From Caprella mutica (Eukaryota > Arthropoda > Malacostraca > Amphipoda > Caprellidae): a DNA stretch of 64,000 nt. The DNA is taken from assembly GCA_947561585.1 (NCBI GenBank), contig CANNZV010001191.1:212457-276456 (forward strand), in the 5' to 3' direction. This document shows positions 11,701-22,826 of this stretch, piece by piece; position 1 is the stretch's first letter, and each line of letters opens with the position of its first letter. Made by a program: the position numbers and the translations under genes. The notes under the pieces are model-generated. The model ran no database searches. It was not told the DNA's origin and saw only the letters and a list, made by a program, of their open reading frames with translations.

Positions 11701-13301
11701 GTGCAGTTCAAAACATTAAGATTGGTAGGTAAGAACATGAGCGGTGGTCGAGCGTATAGGGCGTTTCCTGAACTGGGGCCAACTTCTGGTGAGCGTTAAC
11801 ATTTTTTTACCTCGCTTCAGGAACGCTCTAGCAAAGTTCCTCCTGTGTGTCAGGCCTTCAAATGATGAGCCTCAACTATCGATTTATATCAGAAATCTAT
11901 CAGAATTTCTGGTAGATTTCATCCACTCAGCTCCGTAATCAAAAGCAGTATACCGCTATACCAACTTTAAACCCCCGCCGAACCAACGCCTACACTCGTA
12001 GAACATCGCTCTATCAACTCTAGGGTTACCATGATCGGTTTTTCCTTGTGTAAGCGGTAACGAGCGTTGTCGAAATTTGGTTTATTTCCCTCCGTTCAAA
12101 GAACGCTCCAACAAAGTTCTGACGGTGTGATCTATACTATAGATTATCCTTATATATACATCGAAGCAATCCTTACGTTAAATAAATCAGAAAATTAGCA
12201 ATTCCTCATGCTATACCACATACTGAAAAGATTTTGTTTCATAGATTCAGATATTTTCTTTTTGATTAAGATCAATAATTAGTCTTGTTAATCAGCCCCA
12301 ATCGAAAGTTTCATGAAGGTTTCGACAACTGCTGCAATGAGGAGTGCATTATTATGCCCCCAAGTAATACAATAAATGATAAAAAAGAAAAATAACGAGA
12401 AAATGGGAAATAAACAACTGTCGAGGCCCATGGGTCATCCATAATTAGTTCGGGTAACTAAATATCATATCATTACCATCAAGATGAAGTGTACTCGTAC
12501 ATCGCAAACTTTCGCCGCCACATATAACCTTGACCATCCAATAATTTGCCTTGAGTTAGAAATGAACTTTACCTTTTCTCGTTCACTCCCAAAATCTGAT
12601 CAAAGCGGCAAGTTATACTTGTTAAGTTTTCAGAAAAAAATTATCTACAACTTTTCAAAATAGTTTCATTTTAATTTCTTTTACTATACAAAATTGAAGA
12701 TTCCATAAAAGCTATCTTGAAAAGAGAGGTGGCAGACTGAGATCGAACTGTAGATAAGTTCTCTAGGTTCTAAACTCCAGCAATCAAATTAAAGTATCTA
12801 TCTAACGTGTAAACAGGGTTCCAATAAATCGTTGCAATCTAACTCAATATATAATGCTAAACACAATCCAAATGCAGACAATCATAATGTTTCGTTCATG
12901 ACAGCTAGTGAAAAATGAAGATATTGGAGTAAAAATCGTTGCGTGTAAACACTGTCTCAATCATCTGATAAATTGTTGCGATTTCTATGCTCAAAAAATC
13001 GCTCCTATTTATCGTAGCGTGTGAAAGGGCCTTTACACAGTTCATGCAAATGAATGTGTTATTAAGCAATGAATATGTAAGCTAATTTTAGGAGTTTGTA
13101 GAAATCTCTTTGGCAATGCATCGGTAGCCTAGGTGTGGCTTTACTTATACCCATTGCATATATTCTACTATTTATCTTTTTTTTCGTTATAGCAATTATT
13201 AAAATATTAGAACAAAAGTCAATTTTAACCAAATCAGCCCTTATATTAATCGGAGATATTATAAACATTGCATAATGAACTAACTATAGATATTAAAAAT
13301 T
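11701..13301. other. No gene recognised; one diverged duplication
   Basis: At 11819-11850 and 12105-12135 the words AACGCTCTAGCAAAGTTC and AACGCTCCAACAAAGTTC recur in direct orientation about 290 bp apart, suggesting an old local duplication. At 13014-13034 GCGTGTGAAAGGGCCTTTACAC resembles a MITE tip. Confidence 0.4.
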
Positions 13302-13474
13302 GAACTAAGGTAAATACGCAACAGATGATGTGACACAGCAGCCGATAGCTAATTACAAAACGATGTTACATCATAGATATGAAGTTTGAACTTCTATAGT
13401 TGAACATTGAGCATTTTTTCCTACTAGCTATCAGCTACTGTGTCATATTGGCTATTTTGTATTTACTTTAGTTC
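13302..13474. mobile_element. Small palindromic MITE, 173 bp
   Basis: The left arm GAACTAAGGTAAATACGCAA and the right arm, reverse complemented, GAACTAAAGTAAATACAAAA continue to pair through GACACAGCAGCCGATAGCTA for about 60 bp, leaving a loop of about 50 bp. There is no coding capacity and no certain target duplication. Confidence 0.75.
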
Positions 13475-13749
13475 TTGCCCATCAAAAAAAAATCAAATTA
13501 TTCATACTCTCTTAGATACGACTGTTGCAAATAATAATTCAATGATGGTAGTTTTGATCTTACTAACTGATAGTATGGAACGGGTAGTTATTGCGTCAAC
13601 AATAACTTAGTGAATTAAAAAATCGATTGGTATTATATCAAGTCATGCCTAATATTTTTTTCGTGTTGTGCTATACGCAATGTAGTTATTATTTCATTAA
13701 AATTTTATATACCACTAATACAAAATTGTTAAATAACTGTTCCTGTAGT

Positions 13750-15710
13750 CAGAGATGGGCGGGAAAGTACTTCCCAAGTACCAAGTAAAAGTACTAAGTA
13801 ACAAGTAAGTACTTCAAGTACTACTTGAAGTACTTTCTAAAAAGTACTTTGAATAATTACTTAGAAGTACTTTTTACAAGTACTTGTTACTTTCCAAGTA
13901 AAAAGTACTTTGCAAAGTACATTTTTCCTTTCAGTCAAGAGATTTTAAAAGATTATTTCTAAAATCTCTACAAAATTAATTCTTTTTCTCATCAAAACTG
14001 TATTTACAGCAACTGGATAAAAACTAGAGTTTGAAGAGGTCCAACATGTTGGAAAATTGTTTGTCAAGTAGTAAAATTGAAAACTTTGTCAAACAGTAGA
14101 ATCGAAAACTAAGACTGTAAGACATTGTATACTTTTATGTGACGGTGAATATTTATATATTCTGACATACAATCATGTATAGAGACTATGAGTTATATTG
14201 ACCAATTTAAACATTGAATATAACTATTTTATGATACCTAGATATCACAACCAATATTTACCAAACACATTGACGAATTATAAGCGTGTGGACGTGTACA
14301 GTGAGTCACTGTGATGATGTACTATCAGAGTAAAGAGTCATTGTGATGATGTACTATCAGAGAAAAGAGTCACTGTGATGATGTACTATCAGAGAAAAGA
14401 GTCATTTTGATGATATACTATCAGAGAAAAAAGTCACTGTGAAGATGTACTATCAGAGAAAAGAGTCACTGTGATGATGTACTATCAGAGAAAAGAGTCA
14501 TTTTGATGATATACTATCAGAGAAAAGAGTCACTGTGATGATGTACTATCAGAGAAAAGAGTCACTGTGGTGATGTACTATCAGAGAAAAGAGCCACTGT
14601 GATGATGTACTATCAGAGAAAAGAGTCACTGTGATGATGTACTATCAGAGAAAAGAGTCACTGTGATGATGTACTATCAGAGAAAAGAGTCACTGTGATG
14701 ATGTACTATCAGAGAAAAGAGTCACTGTGATGATATACTATCAGAGAAAAGAGTCACTGTGATGATGTACTATCAGAGAAAAGAGTCATTTTGATGATGT
14801 ACTATCAGAGAAAAGAGCCACTGTGATGATGTACTATCAGAGAAAAGAGTCACTGTGATGATGTACTATCAGAGAAAAGAGTCATTTTGATGATATACTA
14901 TCAGAGAAAAGAGTCACTGTGATGATGTACTATCAGAGAAAAGAGTCATTTTGATGATATACTATCAGAGAAAAGAGTCACTGTGATGATGTACTATCAG
15001 AGAAAAGAGTCACTGTGATGATATACTATCAGAGAAAAGAGTCACTGTGATGATGTACTATCAGAGAAAAGTCACTGTGGTGATGTACTATCAGAGAAAG
15101 GAGTCACTGTGATGATGTACTATCAGAGAAAAGAGTCACTGTGATGATGTACTATCAGAGAAAGGAGTCACTGTGATGATGTACTATGAGAGAAAAGAGT
15201 CACTGTGGTGATGTACCATCAGAAAAAAAGTCATTGTGATGATGTACTATCAGATAAAAGAGTCACTGTGATGATGTACTATCAGAGAAAAGAGTCACTG
15301 TGATGATGTACTATCAGAGAAAAGAGTCACTGTGATGATGTACTATCAGAGAAAAGAGTCACTGTGATGATGTACTATCAGAGAAAAGAGTCACTGTGAT
15401 GATGTACAATCAGAGAAAAGAGTCACTGTGATGATGTACTATCAGAGAAAAGAGTCACTATGATGATGTACTATCAGAGAAAAAAGTCACTGAGAAGATG
15501 TACTATCAGAGTTAACAGTATAAATTATTAGTTTTTAAATTGTATTGTAAATGTACTTGGTACTTGAAAGTACTTTAAAAAGTACTTGGTACTTGTACTT
15601 TGAAAGTACTTTTTTATTTGAGTACTTGGGCAACTACTTCAAGTACATTGATTTACGAGTACTTGTACTTAGTACTTAAGTACTTTCGATGTACTTTTCG
15701 CCCATCTCTG
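13750..15710. mobile_element. hAT element, 1961 bp, carrying a satellite array
   Basis: The termini CAGAGATGGGCGGGAAAGTA and (reverse complement of the right end) CAGAGATGGGCGAAAAGTAC are classic hAT tips. The 8-bp target duplication CCTGTAGT is perfect (13742-13749 and 15711-15718). Subterminal regions of about 190 bp at each end are dense in AGTACTT/AAGTACT words, the usual transposase-binding style of hAT ends. Instead of a transposase the body holds a 32-bp satellite. Confidence 0.93.
14304..15512. repeat. 32-bp satellite, about 38 copies, inside the hAT
   Basis: The unit runs GTCACTGTGATGATGTAC then TATCAGAGAAAAGA. Most units are near identical. A variant with GTCATTTTGATGATATAC recurs at about 14401, 14497, 14785, 14881 and 14945, spaced by multiples of 32 bp, which points to duplication of multi-unit blocks. 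One unit near 15065 is short by 4 bp. Confidence 0.97.
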
Positions 15711-15718
15711 CCTGTAGT

Positions 15719-17085
15719 TACCCCCATATAATAAAATTAAAAGAAATACACGACAAGCGTTATAGTTTATCGCAATAGTTTTATAAATATAGTTATTTCG
15801 TTGAATTCCTGATAGTTCAAAAAATCTTTAATTGATATGTAATTTTTTTATTAGTACGATGTAGTTTGATTTTTTGCTAACTCTCAATATCCAAAGATAA
15901 TTCACTTGAGACGTCTAAAATCATCCGTCTCTCGCTAGCGAGGGATGTCCCCCTCTATCCCACGTAGGACAGAGAGGATATGGTTACCTGGGAAACTATG
16001 AAATAACATTTTATGCTGCAGTACGTTCATATAATTGTTAAGTCTGAGTCACGGTACACAATAAAAAAGTTCGGACCCTACCTCCTAACACTTTCACTAC
16101 AAAAATTGGAAAAAAATCTTGTTAACCATGCCTCGTAGCAGAATTATATTATACCACATTTGCATAATCTTTCTTGATATTCCTATTAATGCAATATCTC
16201 GACAGTCTATCGTAACTGCATTTGCATTGAATGAAGCCAGGCCATAGCCAGTAGTTGATTTGGCTATCACTCATTTTGACACTCCCATTTACCTGACTTT
16301 CAATCTCCAGACATTGGTAACAACAAGTCTCTCTGGGGAGGATGAATTCTGTATTCACGGCGTGGGTCAAATTTCGATGAATTGCAAGTGACAATGGTTT
16401 GAAATGACCGAATTTAGTGCATATATCATGTCAATTTGTTTATCTCAAAATTCTAATAGATAAATTTAAAGGTTGGGTGTGTTTAAATTCCATATCAAAT
16501 ATTTCAACATAACATGATTGGTAAACATTAATTAGCTGGTTAATGATACGAGATATTTCGGTATAAATCACTATTCTCGAAGAAAATTGTTTTGTTGATC
16601 GCTAATTTGCGCACGAGACCTCGCACAATCACGAGATTTCTGGATCCTAAAAAAGCGCAGTGCAAATCGGTGTATTGCGCGGGATATATGAGCTCTGCGC
16701 AATAAGCACAAATTCGAGAATGCGTTGTGCGTTTAAAATCTCCTTTGACCCCCTAATACCGAGAGTGCGTTACTGCAGAACTTGCGTTAATACCTTCATT
16801 TTATTTATATATCTGATGTATCGTTAAGATCAGATCCCAAGACCGGATCTGAAGATTTATCTGCACGTGTAAACCAGGCTTGTGATTTACAAAATTTAAT
16901 ATAAAAAAATGGAATATTGGAAGATCATAGACTGGAGTAGTTTCAAGAAGCAAGAATTGGGAGTTATGAAAGATGAATAATGACTTTACTTATTCTTGAG
17001 ATCTATTTAAAGGTTGCGAGAATTTTTAATATGTTTATCATCTACGCCTACAGTTTCAAGTACAAACTTATTTGAACTTAATCTT
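15719..17085. other. No gene recognised
   Basis: A minus-strand open frame at 16149-16394 encodes a Cys-rich peptide (RETCCYQCLEIE) that I cannot assign. At 16868-16884 ACGTGTAAACCAGGCTTG looks like a lone MITE tip. Confidence 0.4.
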
Positions 17086-18335
17086 CAGAGCTGGGCGCGC
17101 GAACCTTTTTTGGGTTCCGTATCTGAACCCAAATTTTCACCGATTTTGAGTCGAATAGCGAACCCAATTTTGAAAAATTCGATGTGAACGAACATTCATT
17201 CCGAACATTGTATGCTGTATTAAGTGTCTATTAATTGAGTGATGACTCAATGAGAGTTATACAATTTAAAACTCATAGTCAAAAGCTAATTTTATAACAC
17301 TGTGGGGTTGTTGATGGACAATCTGACAAATGTTCAAAAACATGGGTGAGTAGTTTGAGTCTGTTTGACTGTGAACGAGTCTAAACCAGTCTGCAAAAAT
17401 TGGGTAAATTTGTAAAGTTTATTCATTGATATCCCGTTGTTTCAGACATGTTTGAACTTGTCTGAACATGTTCAAACAATTTATAAAAACATGTTCAAAC
17501 AAGTTAAATAGGGGGATATTTTCATGATTAACTCAGAGACAGTCAGAGTCATAGACTCATAGGTATAAATGTTAATATTGAAGAGAAATTTTACAATCTC
17601 TTGGAAGACAAATTGTCCCTTCATTATCAAAAATATCTACAGACTGGACTGTCTAAGTCAGTTTTTATAAACTAAGTTAGTTGTAATTAAAAATATCATT
17701 TACCTCTAGTTTCAGAAAAATTGATCAAATAAAATAATAAATATGTTAGGCAGAAAAAATCTAAAGTTCATTTACTATAATGAGTAAAGATGGTATGCAG
17801 GGCAAAAGAGAAGGGTGCAATTTTTCTTCAAAAAAGGGGTAAACAATGGCACAGGAATGGATAATCACATTAAAAATTGTGTGAAAGTATCGGAATCTAC
17901 AAAGTCAAGAGTTATGGATCAGAAATCTTCTAGTGTACACTGTGTTCTAGAAGAACCTTCAGATGAAGCGAGTGATTGCGAAATAGTAGATAATCCTACT
18001 ACTCCAGTGACTAAACTATCTGGAAATACTATAGTGACTGAAGTGAGTGTAGTCACTAAAGATTCTGGAACTATGACCTCAACCTCTGACAATAGAAGTT
18101 CAACAGTGGCAGGAGGGCTCCACACAGCTACCACCAGAGTTTCCAGACCAATCACAACCTCGAATTTGTTTGCTCCAAGATTCTTGGGAAAGGATCTAAC
18201 TGACGAACAAAATGTGAGTATTTTATAATATTTAGTAGCTAGCTATTTCTAATTTGAATTAGAATTACTTAAAAGTTAAAAGCATAATGCTCTTAAATTC
18301 ATACTAACTGATGATTGACTTGCAAATTAAAGGCT
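17086..18335 (+). mobile_element. Left end of a hAT element (same family as 40510-43198), truncated
   Basis: It begins CAGAGCTGGGCGCGCGAACC, identical to the tip of the complete element at 40510. It shares the following GAACCC-rich subterminal region, including ATAGCGAACCCAATTT. The right end is absent: homology is lost before a MITE-like sequence at 18335. This copy keeps part of the transposase (next entry), so it represents the autonomous member of the family. Confidence 0.8.
17785..18219 (+). pseudogene. hAT transposase first-exon relic with BED-type zinc finger
   Basis: Around 17790-17885 the sequence encodes a BED-finger pattern: VCRAKEKG, then after a one-base shift NNGTGMDNHIKNC, i.e. 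Cys near the start and the paired His and Cys after GTG.M. BED fingers are the N-terminal DNA-binding domain of many hAT transposases. A Ser/Thr-rich linker follows (17900-18180), then LGKDLTDEQN. The exon ends at a good donor, AAT|GTGAGT, at 18212-18219. The catalytic DDE part and hAT dimerisation domain are not in this window. The frameshift in the finger makes it a pseudogene unless the assembly has an error in its T/A run. Confidence 0.6.
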
Positions 18336-18365
18336 CGTTTACACGAGGCTAGTTTACTCGCTACA

Positions 18366-18430
18366 AGCTGGCCCTCCGATATACGTATATTTTATGTCTA
18401 ATCAGTAATGAACTACAAGTTATCTTTGAT
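18366..18430. mobile_element. Fragment of the G-run element core
   Basis: CCCTCCGATATACGTATATTTTATGTCTAATCAGTAATGAACTACAA matches the right-core segment of copies A, C and D. Both ends are missing. Confidence 0.75.
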
Positions 18431-18566
18431 TTCACAAGTTTCATCTGATACTGATAATGAAATTTAGATAGTTAAAGTTTAACCATTTCCGACATCGTGA
18501 ATAGTAAGACTAACCACCTAAAAATGGTGTATAGCTCAGTCACAGTTGGCTATAGGCCTAAACACC

Positions 18567-19464
18567 GGTTCCCGGAAAAATGCCAACTGGAAATATGCCC
18601 ACAAGGAATAAAGCCCACTATTCAGAAAAACACAAAGGTGTTTTAAATAAGGGCTTAAGTTAACGGCAAATATTTTAAAATACTGTTGTTTTTAATTTAA
18701 TTTAGTATAGGGTTTAACGTCAGCTTTCAGCCATTTCGACTATATCGCCGAGGTCTTTTTAATTAATTTAAAAAAAAGGACTAGAAGAAGCAGTCAGAAA
18801 GGAAAGTAGCTTCATGAATAAAGTCACTTACCACCGTCAGTGTCAAAGCTATTGGATGCAAGAAAGGTACTCCGTGATTGCAGTCATTTAACAAGGAATC
18901 TGACGATAAGGAGCACAAGCACCAGTGGCTGCACTCACGGATGAGAGAGGAAAATGAAGAGGTGATAGTGAATGAAGCTTACGAGTCTATCTAACACAAA
19001 ATCAAAGACCTCTTAGTTGAATAGAATAAACTAGCGCTTTTCTCATAAACTGCTAGTAGTTTTAAATAATTACAAATATGATAAAAAGACAATACATAAT
19101 CCAAATTACAGCAGTTTGGAACCCAAGGGACGCTACCCCCTTCTTTTCCATTCACCACAAACAGCTTCAGGATAGAGCCCCTGGGGCAAAATATAATTGA
19201 AATTGTTGAATGAAAATCACGGATGATTTTCAAATATATCTTCTATAAAATTTAATTTCAACAAGTATACAATTAATCTTAGCGATGAAGACTTTCAAAA
19301 TGAGACAAAAGGTGCAAGACATAGAAAATTAAATGAATATTCGTGCCTTTGTAAACTTATGCCCTTATTTAAACACCTTCATGTTATTCTATATTTTGAA
19401 GAATTATGTAGTTGTGGGCTTTTTTCTTGTGGGCATTTTTCCTGTGGGCTTCTTTCCGGTCACC
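18567..19464. mobile_element. Nested element, 898 bp, 9-bp target duplication (Mutator-like?)
   Basis: Ends GGTTCCCGGAAAAATGCC and (reverse complement) GGTGACCGGAAAGAAGCC form inverted repeats that extend about 100 bp and include phrase repeats of AATGCCCACAAG / GGGCATTTTTCCTGTGGG. The target CTAAACACC is duplicated at 18558-18566 and 19465-19473. A 9-bp duplication suggests a Mutator-like element; 10 bp is also possible from the sequence. A copy of the TTTAACGTC repeat lies inside it. Confidence 0.8.
18699..19175 (+). repeat. TTTAACGTC dispersed repeat, copy 1 (SINE-like)
   Basis: It begins AATTTAGTATAGGGTTTAACG and contains GGACTAGAAGAAGCAGTCAG, AAAGTCACTTACCACCGTC, TCAAAGACCTCTTAG and, at the end, ACAGCTTCAGGATAG. 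The same string of blocks recurs at 30767 and, reversed, at 27925 and 45508. No pol III boxes were found, so the term SINE-like is provisional. Confidence 0.8.
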
Positions 19465-19799
19465 CTAAACACCTAATAGAATGATGCATTCGGGCCTACT
19501 GCATCATTCTATTATGTGGTTAGGCCTCTAGCCAACTCTGGCTGAGCAATACATCATTTTAGGTTGTTAGTATCTTAGTCCTACAGACTCCTACTAACCA
19601 CGATGACGGAAAGCGTTAATGTTCTAACGGTTCAATGTTAAGTTATTGTTTTTCAAAGGCCAAAGAAAGTCACAGTTATTGACTCATCTTATTAATAAAA
19701 ATTTGTTTCTTTTCAATTGTTCTCTTAACCTTCAGGAAAAGAGTTTTCATGGTCATTGGTCAATCGTCCATCAATTCATGATGGCCCACATGGTCACAC

Positions 19800-20206
19800 G
19801 GGGTACGGTCAAGAGCCCCCCCCCCCGGTCATGAGCCCCCCTAGGTCATAAGCCCCCCCCTCCCTGTTTATTTAATCCATATTTACCTAGTTAAACAAAT
19901 GAAGAATTACTCAGATAGAAATAACTGAGAGTTGCTAATGTAGTTTGTTGTATCCGCTAGTTTGTTGTACTGCACACTTCATGATTGTTTAATGACCTGG
20001 CAGGGGGGTTCGGGCACGCCTCCGATATACATATATTTTATGTCTAATCAGTAATGAACTACAAAAGTGTCAATAAGGATTAAATAAAATAGGTAAATAA
20101 GGATTTAAAAATAGGGGGGCTCGTGACCGGGGGGCTCTTGACCGGGGGGGGGGCTTATGACCTAGGGGGGTTCATGACCGGGGGGGGGGGCTTATGACCT
20201 ACACCC
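19800..20206. mobile_element. G-run foldback element, copy C (complete, 407 bp)
   Basis: This is the best copy. The target GGTCACAC is duplicated perfectly (19792-19799 and 20207-20214), an 8-bp duplication as in hAT elements. The left end holds GGTCA(A/T)GAGCCCCCC units. The right end holds five inverted units of the type GGGGGGCTCGTGACC. Between them lie paired TATTTACCTA and TAGGTAAATAAGG and a non-coding core. The G blocks of 6-11 G could form G-quadruplexes. Confidence 0.88.
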
Positions 20207-20439
20207 GGTCACACACACCCTCAGAGGATACATCATACATATATTAGTAATATGATATCACATAATTAACACTGTAAATTGATTTAGAAACTAAAATCGC
20301 TCAATAAAATAAAAAGTAATATATTGAAAATGGAAGTGAAAAAAAATTAATTTATGGAAATACACAAAAAAATGTTTTTTTAGACCCTCGTCTTTTTTGG
20401 CAAAATTCTCGTTTTTTAAGCCTAAACCCGGACACGTGC

Positions 20440-20665
20440 CCTACTTTTTTTTTTAACTTGGTAACTAACTGACTAACCCTAGTAGTAAGTAACTAACAAA
20501 CTAGACTATGTAGTTAGTTAGGTTAACAACTAAACTAGATAGTTAGTATCTAACTAACCTAGTTAAGTGTTCGTAATCGTAACTAACTACCTAGATTAGT
20601 TAGTTACTCCTAACTACCTATGTAGTTATTTTTTAATGGGTTAGGTAGTGACTAGTTAGACAGGT
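20440..20665. repeat. CTAACTA/TAGTTAG-rich imperfect palindromic region
   Basis: The words AACTAACTA, TTAGTTAG, CCTAGTTA and GTAGTTA recur densely on both strands, so the region can fold back in many registers. It does not match the insect telomere repeat TTAGG as a tandem. It is likely an element end or decayed simple repeat. Confidence 0.55.
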
Positions 20666-21112
20666 GCAATAAATTTAGTAAGTTTGTAACTGCGGTGTGC
20701 AGTCGCTTCGTCCAATAATTCAATTACATTAGTAATATTTTTAACCTCGTTGTTCATTTAAATAAAAAGATACCAATTATATCCTATATTATTAAGTTTA
20801 AGATTTTCTTATTTATTAGTTGTGTTATTAAAATAGTTTTTCTTTCTATCTGTATGATATTTCGTTATAAAATGATAACCACCGTCCACCAGTAAATTAG
20901 AAATGCACCTCAACCTGTGAGGTGTTGAGCTATAGATTGTAAGTTATTTGTACCTATTCTTTTCAAGAAATATTTTGACATACTATTCTGTTAGATAAAA
21001 ATACTTTAAAATTAATTATAATACAATGATAATAATAAATTAGTAACGAAACGAATAATAATTCTCTACCTCAGTACCTAGATTATTGTCTTGTATTGAA
21101 TTTATTTGTATG
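20666..21112. other. No gene recognised
   Basis: AT-rich sequence with no feature I can support. Confidence 0.5.
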
Positions 21113-21937
21113 AGGTATATTCCACCCCGGTAAATTCCACCACACTTTTACGAGTTAGGTTTGTTAGTTATTAATATTAATTATTTATTAATATTTTATA
21201 TAATACTAGGTAACTTTTATTTTCATTGTAGTAAATTAAACCTTTAGTTGTGTTCACAAGCTGTTTATTTTTCACTACACATGTGATAGAACAGCAGAGA
21301 AAAGGTTGTATGAACGCTCTTTATCAGTTGAGGTATTTTGATTTAAAATCACAAGCTGATTTTCTTCATTATAGCCAACACAACAGCGATATCAACTGTA
21401 ATATGATATCATATAGCACTTATTGCTATTTGGTTTATTTTAAATTTGGTATTCTGTCTTCCAAGTAAAAGTGGTGTAAAATGGTTTTGGCCGAAAACTT
21501 TTCTACACCTAATAAGTGATTTTTTTACTAGGTTATTGATGAGGATGACTACTGCACAGGGTTCTAAGACTGGAGGGTACCATTACCTTTTTGTACATGG
21601 AGAGATTTTGACTACGGAAATTTTTGTCCTAGAACCCAAACAAAAACTTATAAGCAAAAAGCAAAATTATTGAATGGGTTGTCTCTGCCAGTCGACTCCA
21701 TCCACACCTCTCCCGACCATTGTAGTAAGAGCATATACTGCAGTATCATGTTAAAAAGGAATTAATATTAACTTGCTCAACATTTAAATTTAGAAATAAA
21801 TCACCAATCTATGAATATTTGTATTTTTGTTTATTTCTTCATGGGCACGAAGTATTTAACAAATGACCATCTGAAATTAGAATCTTTGCCTTTTTTTGTC
21901 ACCCTAATGATCATTGTCACTGGGGTGGAATATACCT
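21113..21937. mobile_element. MITE with AGGTATATTCCACCCC ends, 825 bp
   Basis: The left end reads AGGTATATTCCACCCCGGT. The right end, reverse complemented, reads AGGTATATTCCACCCCAGT. The inverted repeats are about 19 bp, and GGTAAATTCCACCACAC in the left arm repeats the phrase. Short open frames inside (21250-21673) match nothing I recognise. No clear target duplication. Confidence 0.75.
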
Positions 21938-22044
21938 AGAACCCATTATATGGTTATAGTGGGGGCAGGGAGTCTGATTATCAGACTAGGGGGTTTGAAA
22001 CATTATTGCAAATCCCCCCTCACTGTTCCGCTGCTATCTCTCTA

Positions 22045-22428
22045 GGTGGGTACGGTCAAGAGCCCCCTCCCTCCGGTCATGAGCCCCCCTTCCTGTTTTT
22101 TATCCTTATTTACCTAGTTAAACAAACGAAGAACTACTTAGATAGAAATAACTGAGAGTTGCTAACGTAGTTTGTTGCACTGCACACTTCATGATTGTTT
22201 AATGACCTGGCAAGGGAGTTCGGGGGGCGTCACGCCCCCCGATATACAAATATTTTATGTCTAATCAGTAATGAACTACAAAAGTGTCAATAAGGATTAA
22301 ATAATATAGGTAAATAAGGATTTAAAATCCGGGGGGCTCGTGACTGGGGGGACTTATGATCTAGGGGGACTCATGACCGGGGAGGCTTATGACCTACACG
22401 CGGGGCTCTTGACCGTACCCCACTTTCA
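22045..22428. mobile_element. G-run foldback element, copy D
   Basis: A near complete copy, from GGGTACGGTCAAGAGCCCCC to GGGGCTCTTGACCGTACCCC, so the tip itself is a 20-bp inverted repeat. The core is over 90 percent like copy C by eye. The internal hairpin is GGGGGGCGTCACGCCCCCC. No flanking duplication is evident. Confidence 0.88.
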
Positions 22429-22826
22429 CTGTCCCCTCTTCTCTGCATGTCTCTTTGGATCATCACATCGTAGTATATACGGACAACTTTTTAACCACGA
22501 AAATTTTATTATATGGTTAGTGAGGTTAAAAGCTTTTAACTTAGGGACTAGTTCGTTCGAAGCAGCTCTGATAAGAAAATCTCAATACCTTTTATTCTAA
22601 ATCGTATCGGATGCTGTCTTTTCACGACTATTATTTTTTTCCGCATTATCTCACATGATAGACAAGAATGAAGGTGAAAAATAATAAGTACTCATATAAA
22701 ATAAGAAATTATTCAACTAATTAGGAATATGGCAGAGCTCACTCATGGCCTGAAAGTCTTTAGGCTCTGATCACGCGCTTGTTTCGCACAAAGCATCCCC
22801 GAGGTTAGTGAGTGAACTTTGGAGGA

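Larger units (their letters stand above)
18480..19617. mobile_element. Palindromic MITE (outer), split by a nested element
   Basis: The left arm TAACCATTTCCGACATCGTG and the right arm, reverse complemented, TAACGCTTTCCGTCATCGTG pair and continue through GCTCAGTCACAGTTGGCTAT-AGGCCTAA. Without the nested 898-bp element it is about 230 bp. Its centre is a perfect 15-bp hairpin at about 19474-19517 (AATAGAATGATGCA and TGCATCATTCTATT around TTCGGGCCTAC). Confidence 0.8.

Noticed and set aside
14304..15512. A CRISPR-like array or coding repeat
   Set aside because: Pure 32-bp head-to-tail tandem without spacers; bounded by hAT subterminal sequence.
20440..20665. Telomeric repeat remnant
   Set aside because: TAGTTAG/CTAACTA words do not form TTAGG tandems.
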